A stretch of DNA of 64,000 nucleotides from an uncultured Pelagibacteraceae bacterium (GTDB lineage Bacteria > Pseudomonadota > Alphaproteobacteria > Pelagibacterales > AG-422-B15): assembly GCA_902610585.1 (NCBI GenBank), contig CACLWE010000001.1, positions 46,970 to 110,969 on the forward strand. The letters run 5' to 3'. Positions 48,451 through 57,495 of this stretch are shown piece after piece. The number at the start of each line of letters is the position of its first letter. The first letter of the stretch is position 1. The notes below the pieces were generated by a model that was given only the letters and a program-made list of their open reading frames with translations, ran no database searches and was not told the DNA's origin. A program made the translations under genes and the position numbers.

Positions 48451-49103
48451 TGCCAATCTTAAGTGGACCAGTTTTAGAACCTCAAGACTCTTCAAAGCCA
48501 TCAAAACTTGTAATATTTTGTCATGGATACGGCGCAGATGGCAATGATCTGATTGGCCTTGCTAATTATATTCAGCCTCAAATGCCCGATGCAGTTTTTT
48601 TATCACCTAATGCACCTGAAAAATGTGGATTAAACCCAATGGGATATCAATGGTTTGATTTTCAATCGGGTGATCCTGCAACTATTTGGAAAGGTGTGTT
48701 AAATGCAGCTGATACACTTAATGGTTATATTGATGAACAACTTAAGAATTATGAGTTAAGTGATGATAATTTGGCGCTCGTAGGTTTTAGTCAAGGCACA
48801 ATGATGAGTTTACATGTCGGCCTTAGAAGAGAAAATTCAATGAGAGCAATTGTTGGCTTTTCAGGAAGGTTAATTGCTCCAGAACTTCTTAAAAATGAAT
48901 TAAAGTCAAAACCTCCAATTTATCTAATTCATGGAGATATGGACCCTATGGTTCCTTATCAAGAAACTATTGAAGCTGAAAAAAAATTATCACAATTGAG
49001 TATAGATGTTAAGGCTCATATTTCTACAAACACTCAGCATTCAATTGCTCAAGACGGATTAGATATAGCTATTAAATTCTTAGTCGAAAAGTTCTCAAAT
49101 TAA
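48450..49103 (+). CDS. Phospholipase/carboxylesterase family alpha/beta hydrolase
   Basis: This 217-residue esterase is in the YpfH/carboxylesterase family. KLVIFCHGYGADGNDLIGLA forms the oxyanion region, read as LVIFCHGYGADGNDL, LALVGFSQGTMMSLHVGL holds the nucleophile Ser in GFSQG, IHGDMDPMVPYQET supplies the Asp and THQ-like NTQHSIAQDG the His. Substrates in this family are often unknown. The ATG overlaps the ecm stop, so it is expressed with the mutase; removal of unwanted acyl-CoA or acyl esters is possible but not shown. Confidence 0.9.
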   Translation: MPILSGPVLEPQDSSKPSKLVIFCHGYGADGNDLIGLANYIQPQMPDAVFLSPNAPEKCGLNPMGYQWFDFQSGDPATIWKGVLNAADTLNGYIDEQLKNYELSDDNLALVGFSQGTMMSLHVGLRRENSMRAIVGFSGRLIAPELLKNELKSKPPIYLIHGDMDPMVPYQETIEAEKKLSQLSIDVKAHISTNTQHSIAQDGLDIAIKFLVEKFSN

Positions 49104-49147
49104 AATATTTTTTGAAATATTTATACAATTGAATATATTAATTAATA

Positions 49148-49705
49148 ATGAGTATTGCAGTTCCTTTAGAAAAATGTCCAGCTTTGGTTCTAAATTCAGA
49201 TTTCAGGCCTCTTAGCCATTATCCACTTTCTCTCTGGTGTTGGCAGGATAGCGTAAAAGCTGTTGTTCTTGGAAGGGTAAATATTGTATCAAACTATGAA
49301 AGAGAAATTAGAAGTCCAAGTTTTCAAATGTATTTGCCAAGCGTTATTAGTCTAAAAACGTACATCAAGCCAAATAGAAATCCAATCTTCTCAAGATTTA
49401 ACGTTTTTTTGCGTGATAAGTTTAGTTGTCAATATTGTGGTTCAAAGAAAGATTTAACATTTGATCATCTTATACCTAGATCACACGGCGGTGAAACAAC
49501 TTGGGAAAATATTGTAACAGCATGTTCAAGTTGTAACGTAAAAAAGGGAGGAAAACTTTTGAAAAACTCGGGTATGAAGCCTCTCAATATTCCAAAAGTA
49601 CCTACAATGTCTGATTTAGATAAATGTGGCCGATCTTTTCCTCCTAACTTTTTGCATGAAAGCTGGATGGATTTCTTATATTGGGATATTCAACTAGAAA
49701 GATAA
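49148..49705 (+). CDS. HNH endonuclease domain protein
   Basis: This 185-residue protein belongs to a conserved alphaproteobacterial HNH family. CPALVLNSDFRPLSHYPLSL opens it, then the zinc-HNH core CQYCGSKKDLTFDHLIPRSH, WENIVTACSSCNVKKG and C-terminal MKPLNIPKVPTM. The full HNH set (CxxC, His, Asn, CxxC) is present. Chromosomal genes of this type lie in core regions without mobile partners, so it is probably a cellular DNA-processing or RNA-repair factor. I see no sign of insertion. Confidence 0.92.
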   Translation: MSIAVPLEKCPALVLNSDFRPLSHYPLSLWCWQDSVKAVVLGRVNIVSNYEREIRSPSFQMYLPSVISLKTYIKPNRNPIFSRFNVFLRDKFSCQYCGSKKDLTFDHLIPRSHGGETTWENIVTACSSCNVKKGGKLLKNSGMKPLNIPKVPTMSDLDKCGRSFPPNFLHESWMDFLYWDIQLER

Positions 49706-50233
49706 TTAAATTCTCTCAGCCAAAAAAATAGCAGCTTTTGTTGTTTCATTGATTGTTTTTCTTAAAACAGAATAACCAAAGGCTTCTCGCGACCCTTCAT
49801 CAATAGCGGTATTTTTATGTTCAACTTCATCATCGCGAAATTTTACTAATTTTTTTCTTAATTCTTCGTCCACTCCCTCTAGTTGATCAATTTGTTTTTG
49901 ATAATGTTTTTCAATAATTTCTTCAACTGCCTCAGTGCACACATAGGCTGCTTTGGGGCCCATGAGGGCAGTACCTACACCCATTGCATAAGCACCAATA
50001 CCAAATAGGCCTTTCAGTTTTGTGGGTCTGATTTTTTTTTCTTTGGCGATATTGTCAAAAAAATCTAAATGTTCCTCTTCATCTTTAGCCATTTTCGATA
50101 TTTGGTCAAAATCTTTCTTATTTTTTTGAAGTTTGAATATCATTTTCTGGCCCTGATATATTTGCTGAGCACCAAGCTCACCTGCCTGATCAACTCTAAT
50201 AATCTTTTTTAAAATTTTTTCTTTAACGTTCAT
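49706..50233 (-). CDS. coq7: Demethoxyubiquinone hydroxylase Coq7
   Basis: This 175-residue di-iron monooxygenase adds the last ring hydroxyl in ubiquinone synthesis. The four-helix ligand motifs are complete: DQAGELGAQQIYQGQK (residues 15-30), MAKDEEEHLDFFDN, YVCTEAVEEIIEKHYQ and RDDEVEHKNTAIDEG. It overlaps dsbB by 11 bases. Coq7 marks an aerobic, ubiquinone-using cell. Confidence 0.96.
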   Translation of the reverse strand: MNVKEKILKKIIRVDQAGELGAQQIYQGQKMIFKLQKNKKDFDQISKMAKDEEEHLDFFDNIAKEKKIRPTKLKGLFGIGAYAMGVGTALMGPKAAYVCTEAVEEIIEKHYQKQIDQLEGVDEELRKKLVKFRDDEVEHKNTAIDEGSREAFGYSVLRKTINETTKAAIFLAERI

Positions 50234-50702
50234 TTTTCAAAAATACAAAATACAAAGTTATAGATAATAGTAAAAATGTCATAATCAAGTTTGCCTCAGC
50301 TACCGAAATAAAATTAAATAAATAAGTAGGTTCGTCACATCTAATCAATGGAGTTTGATTAAGACTTTCTAAAAGTTTAGACTTGTCAGATAAATCAGAC
50401 AAATTAGAAGTACATCCTGAATTTAAATTAACCAAGCCTCTTTCGACCAATACATGTCTTAAGGTATACAAAAATCCAAATAGTAAAATCAGAATTGAAG
50501 CATAGTTTGCGATACTTTTAATTGTTGCTCTTTTTTCAAATTTAAAAATAATTGATGCTAGACCTATTATAATTAATAAATAGTAAGGATACCTTTCAAC
50601 GAGACACATATCACAAGGAGCCATATTAAATACGTATTGCAGTACAAATACTGCAATTATTACTAATGCTGAGATAATAAAGTTGATGTTAATAAGACTC
50701 AT
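50223..50702 (-). CDS. dsbB: Disulfide bond formation protein DsbB
   Basis: This 159-residue membrane protein has four hydrophobic helices and the two redox pairs of DsbB: Cys30-Cys33 (PCDMCLVERYPY) after the first helix, and Cys96 with Cys121 in the second periplasmic loop (NSGCTS and IRCDEP). It reoxidises DsbA and passes electrons to quinone. It lies next to the ubiquinone gene coq7 and follows the YqaA-type gene after four bases. Confidence 0.93.
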   Translation of the reverse strand: MSLININFIISALVIIAVFVLQYVFNMAPCDMCLVERYPYYLLIIIGLASIIFKFEKRATIKSIANYASILILLFGFLYTLRHVLVERGLVNLNSGCTSNLSDLSDKSKLLESLNQTPLIRCDEPTYLFNFISVAEANLIMTFLLLSITLYFVFLKNER

Positions 50703-50706
50703 AATT

Positions 50707-51336
50707 CTAGTGTTTAATATATAAAATGCCTAAAATCACTAAAGTTATAAGAATAAATGAATATAAATTTATTCTTTTTTCAAATGATTCAAGTGCAATG
50801 CTTCCAAATCGATAGATTAAATAGCCTATAAGAAAAAATCTCACTGATCTTGAGACCACACTTGCAACTAAGAAAATAAAAAAATTAATACCTAAAAAAC
50901 CACTTGTCAGTGTAACAATTTTAAAAGGAATAGGAGTAAAACCACCTATGAAAACGTAAAGGAAACCATAATTATCTATGTCATTAACAAATGAGTTAAA
51001 TGACTCAACCAAATTCAAATTCTGAAGAATAAAATTTCCCACACTATTAAAGAAGTATACACCAATAAAATATGCAATTATCGCTCCAGTAATTGAGCCA
51101 AGAACTGAGAGTCCAGCAATTTTAAATATTTTCTTTTTGTCTAATGCCATCATTGGAACCATGAATATTTCTTGAGGGAATGGAAAAATAATTGCTTCAA
51201 TTAATCCCATCAAAAAGATAAACGGATAAGCGAACTTAGTTTTTATAAAACGCTCACCAAGTGAGACAAAATATGCTTTTAAGTTATGATAAATTGAGAT
51301 TAACATACCATTGCTAATATATATATTTGCATACAT
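50707..51336 (-). CDS. YqaA/DedA-related VTT-domain membrane protein
   Basis: This 209-residue inner membrane protein has the SNARE-associated/VTT core: FLMGLIEAIIFPFPQEIFM with a re-entrant loop, GSITGAIIAYFIGVYFF and FIGGFTPIPFKIVTLTSGFLG, and final helices. Related DedA and TVP38 proteins act in lipid scrambling or envelope homeostasis; the YqaA branch is not well defined. A second in-frame methionine lies at residue 11. Alphaproteobacteria often keep it upstream of dsbB, as here. Confidence 0.88.
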   Translation of the reverse strand: MYANIYISNGMLISIYHNLKAYFVSLGERFIKTKFAYPFIFLMGLIEAIIFPFPQEIFMVPMMALDKKKIFKIAGLSVLGSITGAIIAYFIGVYFFNSVGNFILQNLNLVESFNSFVNDIDNYGFLYVFIGGFTPIPFKIVTLTSGFLGINFFIFLVASVVSRSVRFFLIGYLIYRFGSIALESFEKRINLYSFILITLVILGILYIKH

Positions 51337-51349
51337 AATTCTACTAAGC

Positions 51350-51378
51350 CTTTATGACGAATATAAGTAAAGTATAAT
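51350..51378 (+). promoter_or_regulatory. Probable promoter for tRNA-Leu
   Basis: A perfect TATAAT is at 51373-51378, 14 bases ahead of the first tRNA base at 51393. The -35 region around 51351-51356 (TTTATG) is a weak match at 16-17 base spacing. Start of transcription would fall near 51385, typical of a short leader. Confidence 0.5.
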
Positions 51379-51392
51379 AAGTCTTTAAGAAT

Positions 51393-51477
51393 GGGGATAT
51401 GGCGGAATTGGTAGACGCGCCAGACTCAAAATCTGGTGCCTTCGGGCGTTCCGGTTCGACTCCGGATATCCCTACCA
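51393..51477 (+). tRNA. tRNA-Leu(CAA) with encoded CCA end
   Basis: The 85-base cloverleaf can be drawn by hand. The acceptor stem is GGGGATA / TATCCCT (with a G-U end pair), the D-arm contains GGCGGAATTGGTAGACGCG, and the anticodon stem CCAGA/TCTGG encloses loop CTCAAAA with anticodon CAA at 34-36, reading UUG. A long variable arm (about TGCCTTCGGGCGT) marks a class II tRNA, and the T arm is CCGGTTCGACTCCGG. The discriminator A and CCA are encoded. The next gene, pabB, starts 9 bases later. Confidence 0.95.
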
Positions 51478-51486
51478 GTATTTTAT

Positions 51487-52896
51487 ATGAGAAAAAAAAA
51501 GATAAAGATAAATAAACTTGATTACATTAATCCGGAAGAAGTATTAATAAGATTTCAAGATAAAAGAAATTTAATTTTTTTAGATAGTGCAAATAAAACG
51601 ATATCTGAAAATAATAGGTATTCCTACATTGCATTTGATCCTATCTACACCATAAAGTTCAATGCAAGCAAAAATTATTTAAATTCAAAAAAATTTGCAA
51701 GAATAAATAAATTAATATCAAGTTTTAAATCAAAAAAAATTAAATCATTACCAAAGTTTCAGTGTGGTTTAGCAGGATATGTTTCTTATGAAGCAGGCCT
51801 TGCAAAGGAAAAGATTGAAAGTGCAAATCCATTAGAAAAAATATTGCCAAATTTATTTTTTGGTCTCTTCGATATAGTGATTGCTTTCGATAACAAATTG
51901 AAAAGAGCTTATCTTTTTTCAATTAATTTAGATAAAGAATTTAAAATTGAGCTATCACATCAAATTCGATTACAAAATGCAAAAAACTTGTACTCGGTGC
52001 CGCGGATAAACAATCCAATTAACAAACTACTTGGTTTTCAGTGGAAAAAAGATTTTGATAAAAGAAAATATATTTCAAAAATTAATAAAATACTAAATTA
52101 CATAAAAAATGGTGATATATTCCAAGCTAACTTCACTCAACGTTTTTTATCTAAGATTCCAAAAGACTATGATGTCGTTCGGTACTATTTGCATTATCGA
52201 AATAATACAGAGACACCTTTTTCATGCTTAATTAGAAGTGAGGATTTTAATATATTTTCTTATTCACCTGAAAGATTTCTAAAATTAGAGAATAACAAAA
52301 TCATGGTTTCGCCAATAAAAGGTACAATTGAAAGAGGTGAGAGTGAATTCGAAGATGCAAAATTAAAAGAACAATTATCTTCAAGTAAGAAGGATAATGC
52401 TGAAAATTTAATGATCGTTGACGTTTTGAGAAATGACATTTCTGAAGTCTGTAAACCTGGAACGGTAAAAGTTTCTCGTTTGGCTGAACTAGAAACCTAT
52501 AACAATGTTCACCATCTTGTTTCTGATATTGAGGGTACGTTATCTAAAGGTATGAATATATTTGATGTTATAAAACACTGTATGCCTGGAGGATCCGTAA
52601 CTGGGGCACCAAAAGTAAGAGCAATGCAAATTATTTCAGAATTAGAAACTTTCAAAAGAGGTGTTTATTGTGGAGCTATAGGTTTCGTCTCATTTAGTGG
52701 TTATGCAGATTTTAATATCCCAATCAGAACCATTACTGTCAATAATGAAAAAGTAATTCTAAATTCTGGGGGAGGGATCGTAGCAGATTCAAAACCTTTA
52801 AATGAATATCGCGAATTGAATAAAAAAGTTGAGAATCTATTACAGATTAATAAAAAATCATTGAATAAGTTTATGTCTAAGAACAAACAAATATAA
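51487..52896 (+). CDS. pabB: Aminodeoxychorismate synthase component I
   Basis: This 469-residue chorismate-using enzyme makes 4-amino-4-deoxychorismate for folate. It has GLAGYVSYEAGLAKEK, KKDFDKRKYISKINKIL, NGDIFQANFTQRF, SPERFLKLENNKIMVSPIKG, VDVLRNDISEVCKPG and MPGGSVTGAPKVRAMQII, the PabB/TrpE catalytic set. I start it at ATG 51487 (MRKKKIKINKLDY). A longer in-frame start at 51436 would be inside the tRNA. Translation of pabC begins on the last base of its stop. Confidence 0.94.
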   Translation: MRKKKIKINKLDYINPEEVLIRFQDKRNLIFLDSANKTISENNRYSYIAFDPIYTIKFNASKNYLNSKKFARINKLISSFKSKKIKSLPKFQCGLAGYVSYEAGLAKEKIESANPLEKILPNLFFGLFDIVIAFDNKLKRAYLFSINLDKEFKIELSHQIRLQNAKNLYSVPRINNPINKLLGFQWKKDFDKRKYISKINKILNYIKNGDIFQANFTQRFLSKIPKDYDVVRYYLHYRNNTETPFSCLIRSEDFNIFSYSPERFLKLENNKIMVSPIKGTIERGESEFEDAKLKEQLSSSKKDNAENLMIVDVLRNDISEVCKPGTVKVSRLAELETYNNVHHLVSDIEGTLSKGMNIFDVIKHCMPGGSVTGAPKVRAMQIISELETFKRGVYCGAIGFVSFSGYADFNIPIRTITVNNEKVILNSGGGIVADSKPLNEYRELNKKVENLLQINKKSLNKFMSKNKQI

Positions 52897-53717
52897 TGAA
52901 GGTTTATCTCAATAATAAATTTATAGATGAAGAAAAAGCAACTTTTAACATAAAAGACCGCGGTTTACTTTTAGGAGACAGTATTTTTGATACCTTATTA
53001 TATAATAAAAATAAAATAATTTTATTTGATTTTCATTTTGCTAGATTTAATAAGTCAATAAGAAATAATTATTTTAATTTCAAGTTATCAAAGAAGAATT
53101 TACAAAATATAATTTTAAAATTAATAAAAAAAAATAATCTTTTAAACAACAAACTTTCAATAAGATATACATTGACCAGAGGTGATGCAAAGAGAAGAGG
53201 GTTAGATATTGAAAACAATCAAAAGTCAAATTTTCTCATTACTATTTCTAAATTAACCAGTAATCATACAACTATAAAGCCAGTGAAGCTTAAAGTTTCA
53301 AAAATCAAAAGATTCTCAAATTCTTTGTTATCTAGGAATAAAACAAACAATTATTTTGAGAATATCCAATCAAAACTCATTGCGCAGAAAAATGGATATG
53401 ATGACGCGTTAATGCTTAACGAAAGTGACAAAATTTGCTGCTGCTCAAGCTCAAATATTTATTTTGTTAAAAAAAATAAAATTTTTACCCCTCCAATCAA
53501 TGATGGTGCCTTAGATGGGACTGTAAGGCGTTTATTAATAGAAAAGAAAAAGGTTGAAGTTAGAAGCATATCATTGAATAATCTCTCCAATGTAAGTGAA
53601 ATATTTCTTACAAATAGCATGGGTTTGCGGCCAGTTAGTAAAATTAACAACCGTTCTTTTAAAAACGGGCCAATAACTAAAAAAATTACGGAATATTTGA
53701 ATAAATTAGGTATTTAA
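52896..53717 (+). CDS. pabC: Aminodeoxychorismate lyase (class IV aminotransferase)
   Basis: This 273-residue class IV PLP enzyme has GLLLGDSIFDTLLY near residues 24-37, LSIRYTLTRGDAKRRGL, KTNNYFENIQSKLIAQKNG with the PLP lysine expected in the KTNNY segment, and DDALMLNESDKICCCSSSNIYF. Overlap with pabB makes the 4-amino-4-deoxychorismate to 4-aminobenzoate step most likely. The branched-chain aminotransferase family is the alternative. The gene is lysine and asparagine rich. Confidence 0.9.
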   Translation: MKVYLNNKFIDEEKATFNIKDRGLLLGDSIFDTLLYNKNKIILFDFHFARFNKSIRNNYFNFKLSKKNLQNIILKLIKKNNLLNNKLSIRYTLTRGDAKRRGLDIENNQKSNFLITISKLTSNHTTIKPVKLKVSKIKRFSNSLLSRNKTNNYFENIQSKLIAQKNGYDDALMLNESDKICCCSSSNIYFVKKNKIFTPPINDGALDGTVRRLLIEKKKVEVRSISLNNLSNVSEIFLTNSMGLRPVSKINNRSFKNGPITKKITEYLNKLGI

Positions 53718-53718
53718 A

Positions 53719-55515
53719 ATGAGTGTTGTAAGTGCAGTTTCAAGAGAATTTAGTTATTTTAAGTTTTTTTTAAAATTAGTTGGACGATCAAGAAGTTTCG
53801 ACAAAAAAAAATACACAACTGTAGCTGATATTATGGAGGAGCAGGTTGATAAAACTCCTGACAATATTGCCATTGAGTTTGAAGACAAGAAATACACATA
53901 TCGTGAGATGGATGCTGAAGCGAACCAGATTGCAAACTGGGCAATTAATAAAGGTTATAAGACGGGAGATGTAATATCTCTTTTGATGGAAAATAAACCT
54001 GAGTATATATTTACATGGTTTGGACTTTCGAAGATAGGCGTTACAGTTGCTTGTCTTAACAATAATATTAAGAGTAAATCGCTTGCTCACTGCATTAAAA
54101 AATCAGAAAGTAAAAGTCTGATCATAAGTTCTGACTTAATGGAAAATCTTGCATCAGCTCAAGAATATATTGAAGGCAATTTAGATGTTTATGTAGCAGG
54201 TCAGGATGTTCAAGGTTATGAAACTTTAGACGGCTCACAAATTGAAAACAGTAAAGTAAGACCCGAAACTTCTTTGAGAGAAGAATTATCAAATAGTCAA
54301 TCACTGTTTTATATTTATACAAGTGGAACTACAGGCATGCCAAAAGCCGCAAATTTCAGCCATCAAAAATTTTTAGTTGGATGCGGTCTGCAAATGTTTT
54401 CACTTGATATGAAACCGACTGATAAAACTTACATGGTCTTACCACTCTATCATGCAACGGGTGGAGTTGTTGGTGTTGGTTCGACATTTTGTACTGGTGG
54501 CACATTAGTATTGAGAAAGAAATTCTCTGCTGCTAGTTTTTGGGAAGATTGTGTTAAACATGATGTAACAGTAATTACATATATAGGAGAACTGTTTCGT
54601 TATTTAGTAGCCACCAAGAAAAGTGAATACGAAACAAAGCATAAAATTAGAGGCATCTATGGTAACGGTCTCAGACCTGAAGTTTGGAAGATTGTTCAAG
54701 AAAGATTTGGTATTGATAGGATTGTTGAGTTTTATGGGGCCTCAGAGGGAAATATTTCACTAACAAATGTTGATAGTAAGTTCGGTTCAATCGGAAGAAT
54801 ACCCCCATATTTAAAAAGTGTATTACCAACTAAAGTGGTTAAATTCGATGTAGAAAATGAGGTGGTGATCAGAGATGAGAATGGGTTTTGCATAGAATGT
54901 GAAGACGGTGAGGCCGGTGAGGCGATTGGATTTATACCTGATGATGACAAGTTCACAGGTAAATTTGAAGGTTATACAGACAAAGAGGCAACTAAGAAAA
55001 AAATTCTCGAGAATGTCTTTGAAAAAGGCGATCGATGGTTCTCTTCTGGGGACTTGCTTAAAAAAGATAAGCAGGGATATTACTATTTTGTTGACCGTAT
55101 AGGCGATACTTTTAGATGGAAATCAGAAAACGTATCAACCAATGAAGTAAGTGAAGCCATCTCTGCGTATAAAGGTATTGATGAAGTCAACGTTTATGGA
55201 GTTGAAGTACCAAATCAAGACGGCAGAGCCGGAATGGCTTCTTTAGTTGTAAATGATGAATTTAAATTAGAGCAGCTTTATGAATATCTGACTGAGCAAT
55301 TGCCAGCTTATAGTGTGCCAGTATTTATAAGGATAAGTCCAGAAATAGAAAAAACTGGGACGTTCAAGTATAAAAAAACTGACTTAGTAAAAGACGGTTA
55401 CGACCCAACAAAAATTAAAGATCCTATTTACTTTGCTTCAGGTGATGAAAAAAAATATTTAAATTTAGATCAAGATTCTTTCAATAAAATAAATAGCAGA
55501 GAAATTCGAGTCTAA
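53719..55515 (+). CDS. FATP-type long/very-long-chain acyl-CoA synthetase
   Basis: This 598-residue adenylate-forming enzyme is of the fatty-acid transport/very-long-chain acyl-CoA synthetase branch (FadD6-like). It has YTSGTTGMPKAANFSH (P-loop, near residue 198), LPLYHATGGVVGVGSTF, YGASEGNISLTN, and SGDLLKKDKQGYYYFVDRIGDTFRWKSENVST, seen here as SSGDLLKKDKQGYYYF and DRIGDTFRWKSENVS. FATP enzymes activate long-chain or unusual fatty acids. It starts one base after pabC, a translational fusion of convenience rather than a pathway link. Its 3' end meets the porin-like gene with a four-base overlap. Confidence 0.92.
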   Translation: MSVVSAVSREFSYFKFFLKLVGRSRSFDKKKYTTVADIMEEQVDKTPDNIAIEFEDKKYTYREMDAEANQIANWAINKGYKTGDVISLLMENKPEYIFTWFGLSKIGVTVACLNNNIKSKSLAHCIKKSESKSLIISSDLMENLASAQEYIEGNLDVYVAGQDVQGYETLDGSQIENSKVRPETSLREELSNSQSLFYIYTSGTTGMPKAANFSHQKFLVGCGLQMFSLDMKPTDKTYMVLPLYHATGGVVGVGSTFCTGGTLVLRKKFSAASFWEDCVKHDVTVITYIGELFRYLVATKKSEYETKHKIRGIYGNGLRPEVWKIVQERFGIDRIVEFYGASEGNISLTNVDSKFGSIGRIPPYLKSVLPTKVVKFDVENEVVIRDENGFCIECEDGEAGEAIGFIPDDDKFTGKFEGYTDKEATKKKILENVFEKGDRWFSSGDLLKKDKQGYYYFVDRIGDTFRWKSENVSTNEVSEAISAYKGIDEVNVYGVEVPNQDGRAGMASLVVNDEFKLEQLYEYLTEQLPAYSVPVFIRISPEIEKTGTFKYKKTDLVKDGYDPTKIKDPIYFASGDEKKYLNLDQDSFNKINSREIRV

Positions 55516-56696
55516 AAATACCTTGCTAACTTAATTGAAAATACTGAATCTTCCTCAAAAGCATATGTAAAGTCTTGACTGTCAATGCTTCCATTAAATG
55601 TAGCATCAATAAACAATTTTATATTATTATTAATTCTTTGCTCATATTCAGCAATAAATCTATTTGAATTTCCTCTCATGTCGATAAACATCCCAGCTAA
55701 AAGAGATGTCGAATTAATATCATTTTTAGTCCATCTTAAGGCTGCAACGCTGTCATTATTAAAGGGATAACTATTTCTATCATCAAAAGAGTATTCGATG
55801 ACAAGGCCAAGATCACTTTGAGAGTCTCTAATTCCGTAAAAAGTATATTCAAAGCCTCCTGCAACACCTAGATGTCTCTCGTTCCCATCTTTTGCACTTA
55901 AGGCCTCTAATTTATATAGCCATGCACCTTTTGTTGCTTGAATGTCAAGGCTGGTTTGTGAGAGAGTTGTATAGTGGGGATTAAACTTAAGAGTTGAAGG
56001 ATTAATATTTAGTTGCGGTGCGCGATTATTGCCATGAAAATGTGCAATACCAATATCATAATCGTCATAAACCATTGAATATCTTAGGGCAAAGTCTAAC
56101 TTTTGTTCCTTAGCAGATGACTCATAAGTTATTGAGTTTTGATCCACTTCGAGGGCAAGTCTGGGTCTACCATTTTTACTGGGAAACTTTCTCTCAATGA
56201 AATAAGGCATTAAATAAAGGTCAATTGTTCCATAATTATTATCATAAGCTAGTGAAAGCAAAGGTTGGCCAAGCTTTTTAGTGCCAGTCATATCCTCAGC
56301 GAGGTTTGATTGATTGATTATATCAATTATGTTAAAACTTTCGTTTACTCCCCAAAAAATTATTTCATTACCGATTTTAAAAGTATAGTTTTCAAAATAC
56401 TGCTCATATTTCAATTTTTGAAAATCAATATAACGTCTTTCACTATCTTTCTCATCGTACCTAGCGATTGCGCTGATTGTTATTTTCGCATCCCTTTCAT
56501 CCAAATAGGAGATAAAATTACCTTTGGTAAAAAAAGAATAGTTATTTTTTGATTGATGATGTTTGCCGTCACCATTTGTAAATATTGAAAATTCAGGCTG
56601 GACTAGTCCATATAGTTTGTATTCAAGGGCATTTACATTAAATGAAAAGATAAAAGTAACAATTAAAGCAAAGTTTAAAATTTTTATATAAATCAC
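55512..56696 (-). CDS. Outer-membrane beta-barrel candidate of the RND/LolA-like cluster
   Basis: This 394-residue protein starts with a signal peptide (LNFALIVTFIFSFNVNA, about residues 7-23). It contains regular amphipathic strand repeats such as GTIDLYLMPYFIE, FALRYSMVYDDYDIGIAHF and RFIAEYEQRINNNIKLFIDA, and ends in a terminal aromatic (SIKLARYF) typical of outer membrane barrels. It resembles DUF1302-like porins that accompany MMPL-type RND permeases. It lies three bases downstream of the LolA-like gene. The substrate is unknown. Confidence 0.82.
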   Translation of the reverse strand: MIYIKILNFALIVTFIFSFNVNALEYKLYGLVQPEFSIFTNGDGKHHQSKNNYSFFTKGNFISYLDERDAKITISAIARYDEKDSERRYIDFQKLKYEQYFENYTFKIGNEIIFWGVNESFNIIDIINQSNLAEDMTGTKKLGQPLLSLAYDNNYGTIDLYLMPYFIERKFPSKNGRPRLALEVDQNSITYESSAKEQKLDFALRYSMVYDDYDIGIAHFHGNNRAPQLNINPSTLKFNPHYTTLSQTSLDIQATKGAWLYKLEALSAKDGNERHLGVAGGFEYTFYGIRDSQSDLGLVIEYSFDDRNSYPFNNDSVAALRWTKNDINSTSLLAGMFIDMRGNSNRFIAEYEQRINNNIKLFIDATFNGSIDSQDFTYAFEEDSVFSIKLARYF

Positions 56697-56699
56697 TTA

Positions 56700-57488
56700 T
56701 TAATCTGCTAGTCGCAACAAACTAGATTTTTCAAAGTCTTTTTTATTAATTCCAACGTTAAGTTCACGATTGACCCACTTGTAAATAGTTTTATTTTTAT
56801 TTTGATGATTCACAACTCTAAAAGTGTCAGCATTCCAGATTTTATCATTATACAGTTGGTAATCTTCAAAATATAATGTTTTCAACAATTCACCTTTCCT
56901 ATCAAAGTATTCTATCATTCTTGGTCTCAGCAACTTGTCAGTAAAACCAATTCTTTTTGTATAACCAGAATTTTTATACTTTGGTATTGAAACAAGTTTA
57001 TAGCAAATCTCTCCTTCATATTCTTCCTCTCCAATAAACTCCCATTCATACTTTCTATAATCATTCCCAGAAAAGTCTTCAAAAGCTATTTCACTACCCA
57101 TAAAAGATCCCGATTTATTACTAGATGAGATCCTCTTCACTCTACCTAAAGCAGGCAAATACAACCATTGATCATCATCGTCATTTACATGAGTGTGTGA
57201 AAGCATTACTGTTCCTTCAACATCCTTAGGTTTATTAAAAAATATTATAGATTTATCCCCATCATTGGGATCATCATTCTCTAGTGTTTTTCCTGAAATC
57301 TCCCTTATCACTTCATTTCCTTTTGGATCAACAAGTATCATCATTTGATCAGACTCACTATCAACATAACCACGGGTACTTTCATAAGACTCTTTTGCGA
57401 TTCTCAAACCTTTTTCAAAATTATCCTCACTTAAAAGGCTGGTATTAACAAACATCACAAAAAATAAGATTAATAAGAATTTATTCAT
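56700..57488 (-). CDS. Periplasmic LolA-like protein (outer membrane lipoprotein-sorting family)
   Basis: This 262-residue secreted protein begins with a signal peptide (FLLILFFVMFVNTSLLS). The body is a LolA-like half-barrel: DKSIIFFNKPKDVEGTVMLS, DDDQWLYLPALGRVKRISSSN, GSFMGSEIAFEDFSG, YEGEICYKLVSIPK and RMIEYFDRKGELLKTLYFEDY. The family (pfam17131 type) is usually encoded with an RND/MMPL permease and an outer membrane protein. It probably shuttles a lipophilic cargo across the periplasm. Gaps to its neighbours are 3 and 7 bases. Confidence 0.9.
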   Translation of the reverse strand: MNKFLLILFFVMFVNTSLLSEDNFEKGLRIAKESYESTRGYVDSESDQMMILVDPKGNEVIREISGKTLENDDPNDGDKSIIFFNKPKDVEGTVMLSHTHVNDDDDQWLYLPALGRVKRISSSNKSGSFMGSEIAFEDFSGNDYRKYEWEFIGEEEYEGEICYKLVSIPKYKNSGYTKRIGFTDKLLRPRMIEYFDRKGELLKTLYFEDYQLYNDKIWNADTFRVVNHQNKNKTIYKWVNRELNVGINKKDFEKSSLLRLAD

Positions 57489-57495
57489 AATTTAA

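Noticed and set aside
49103..49122. AAATATTT hairpin after the esterase as a terminator
   Set aside because: Only A-T pairs and no U run; likely chance in AT-rich DNA.
49148..49705. HNH protein as a homing or phage endonuclease
   Set aside because: It matches a conserved chromosomal alphaproteobacterial family, composition equals its neighbours and no intron or phage gene is near.
51436..51486. pabB starting at 51436
   Set aside because: This start is inside tRNA-Leu(CAA); the ATG at 51487 follows the tRNA end.
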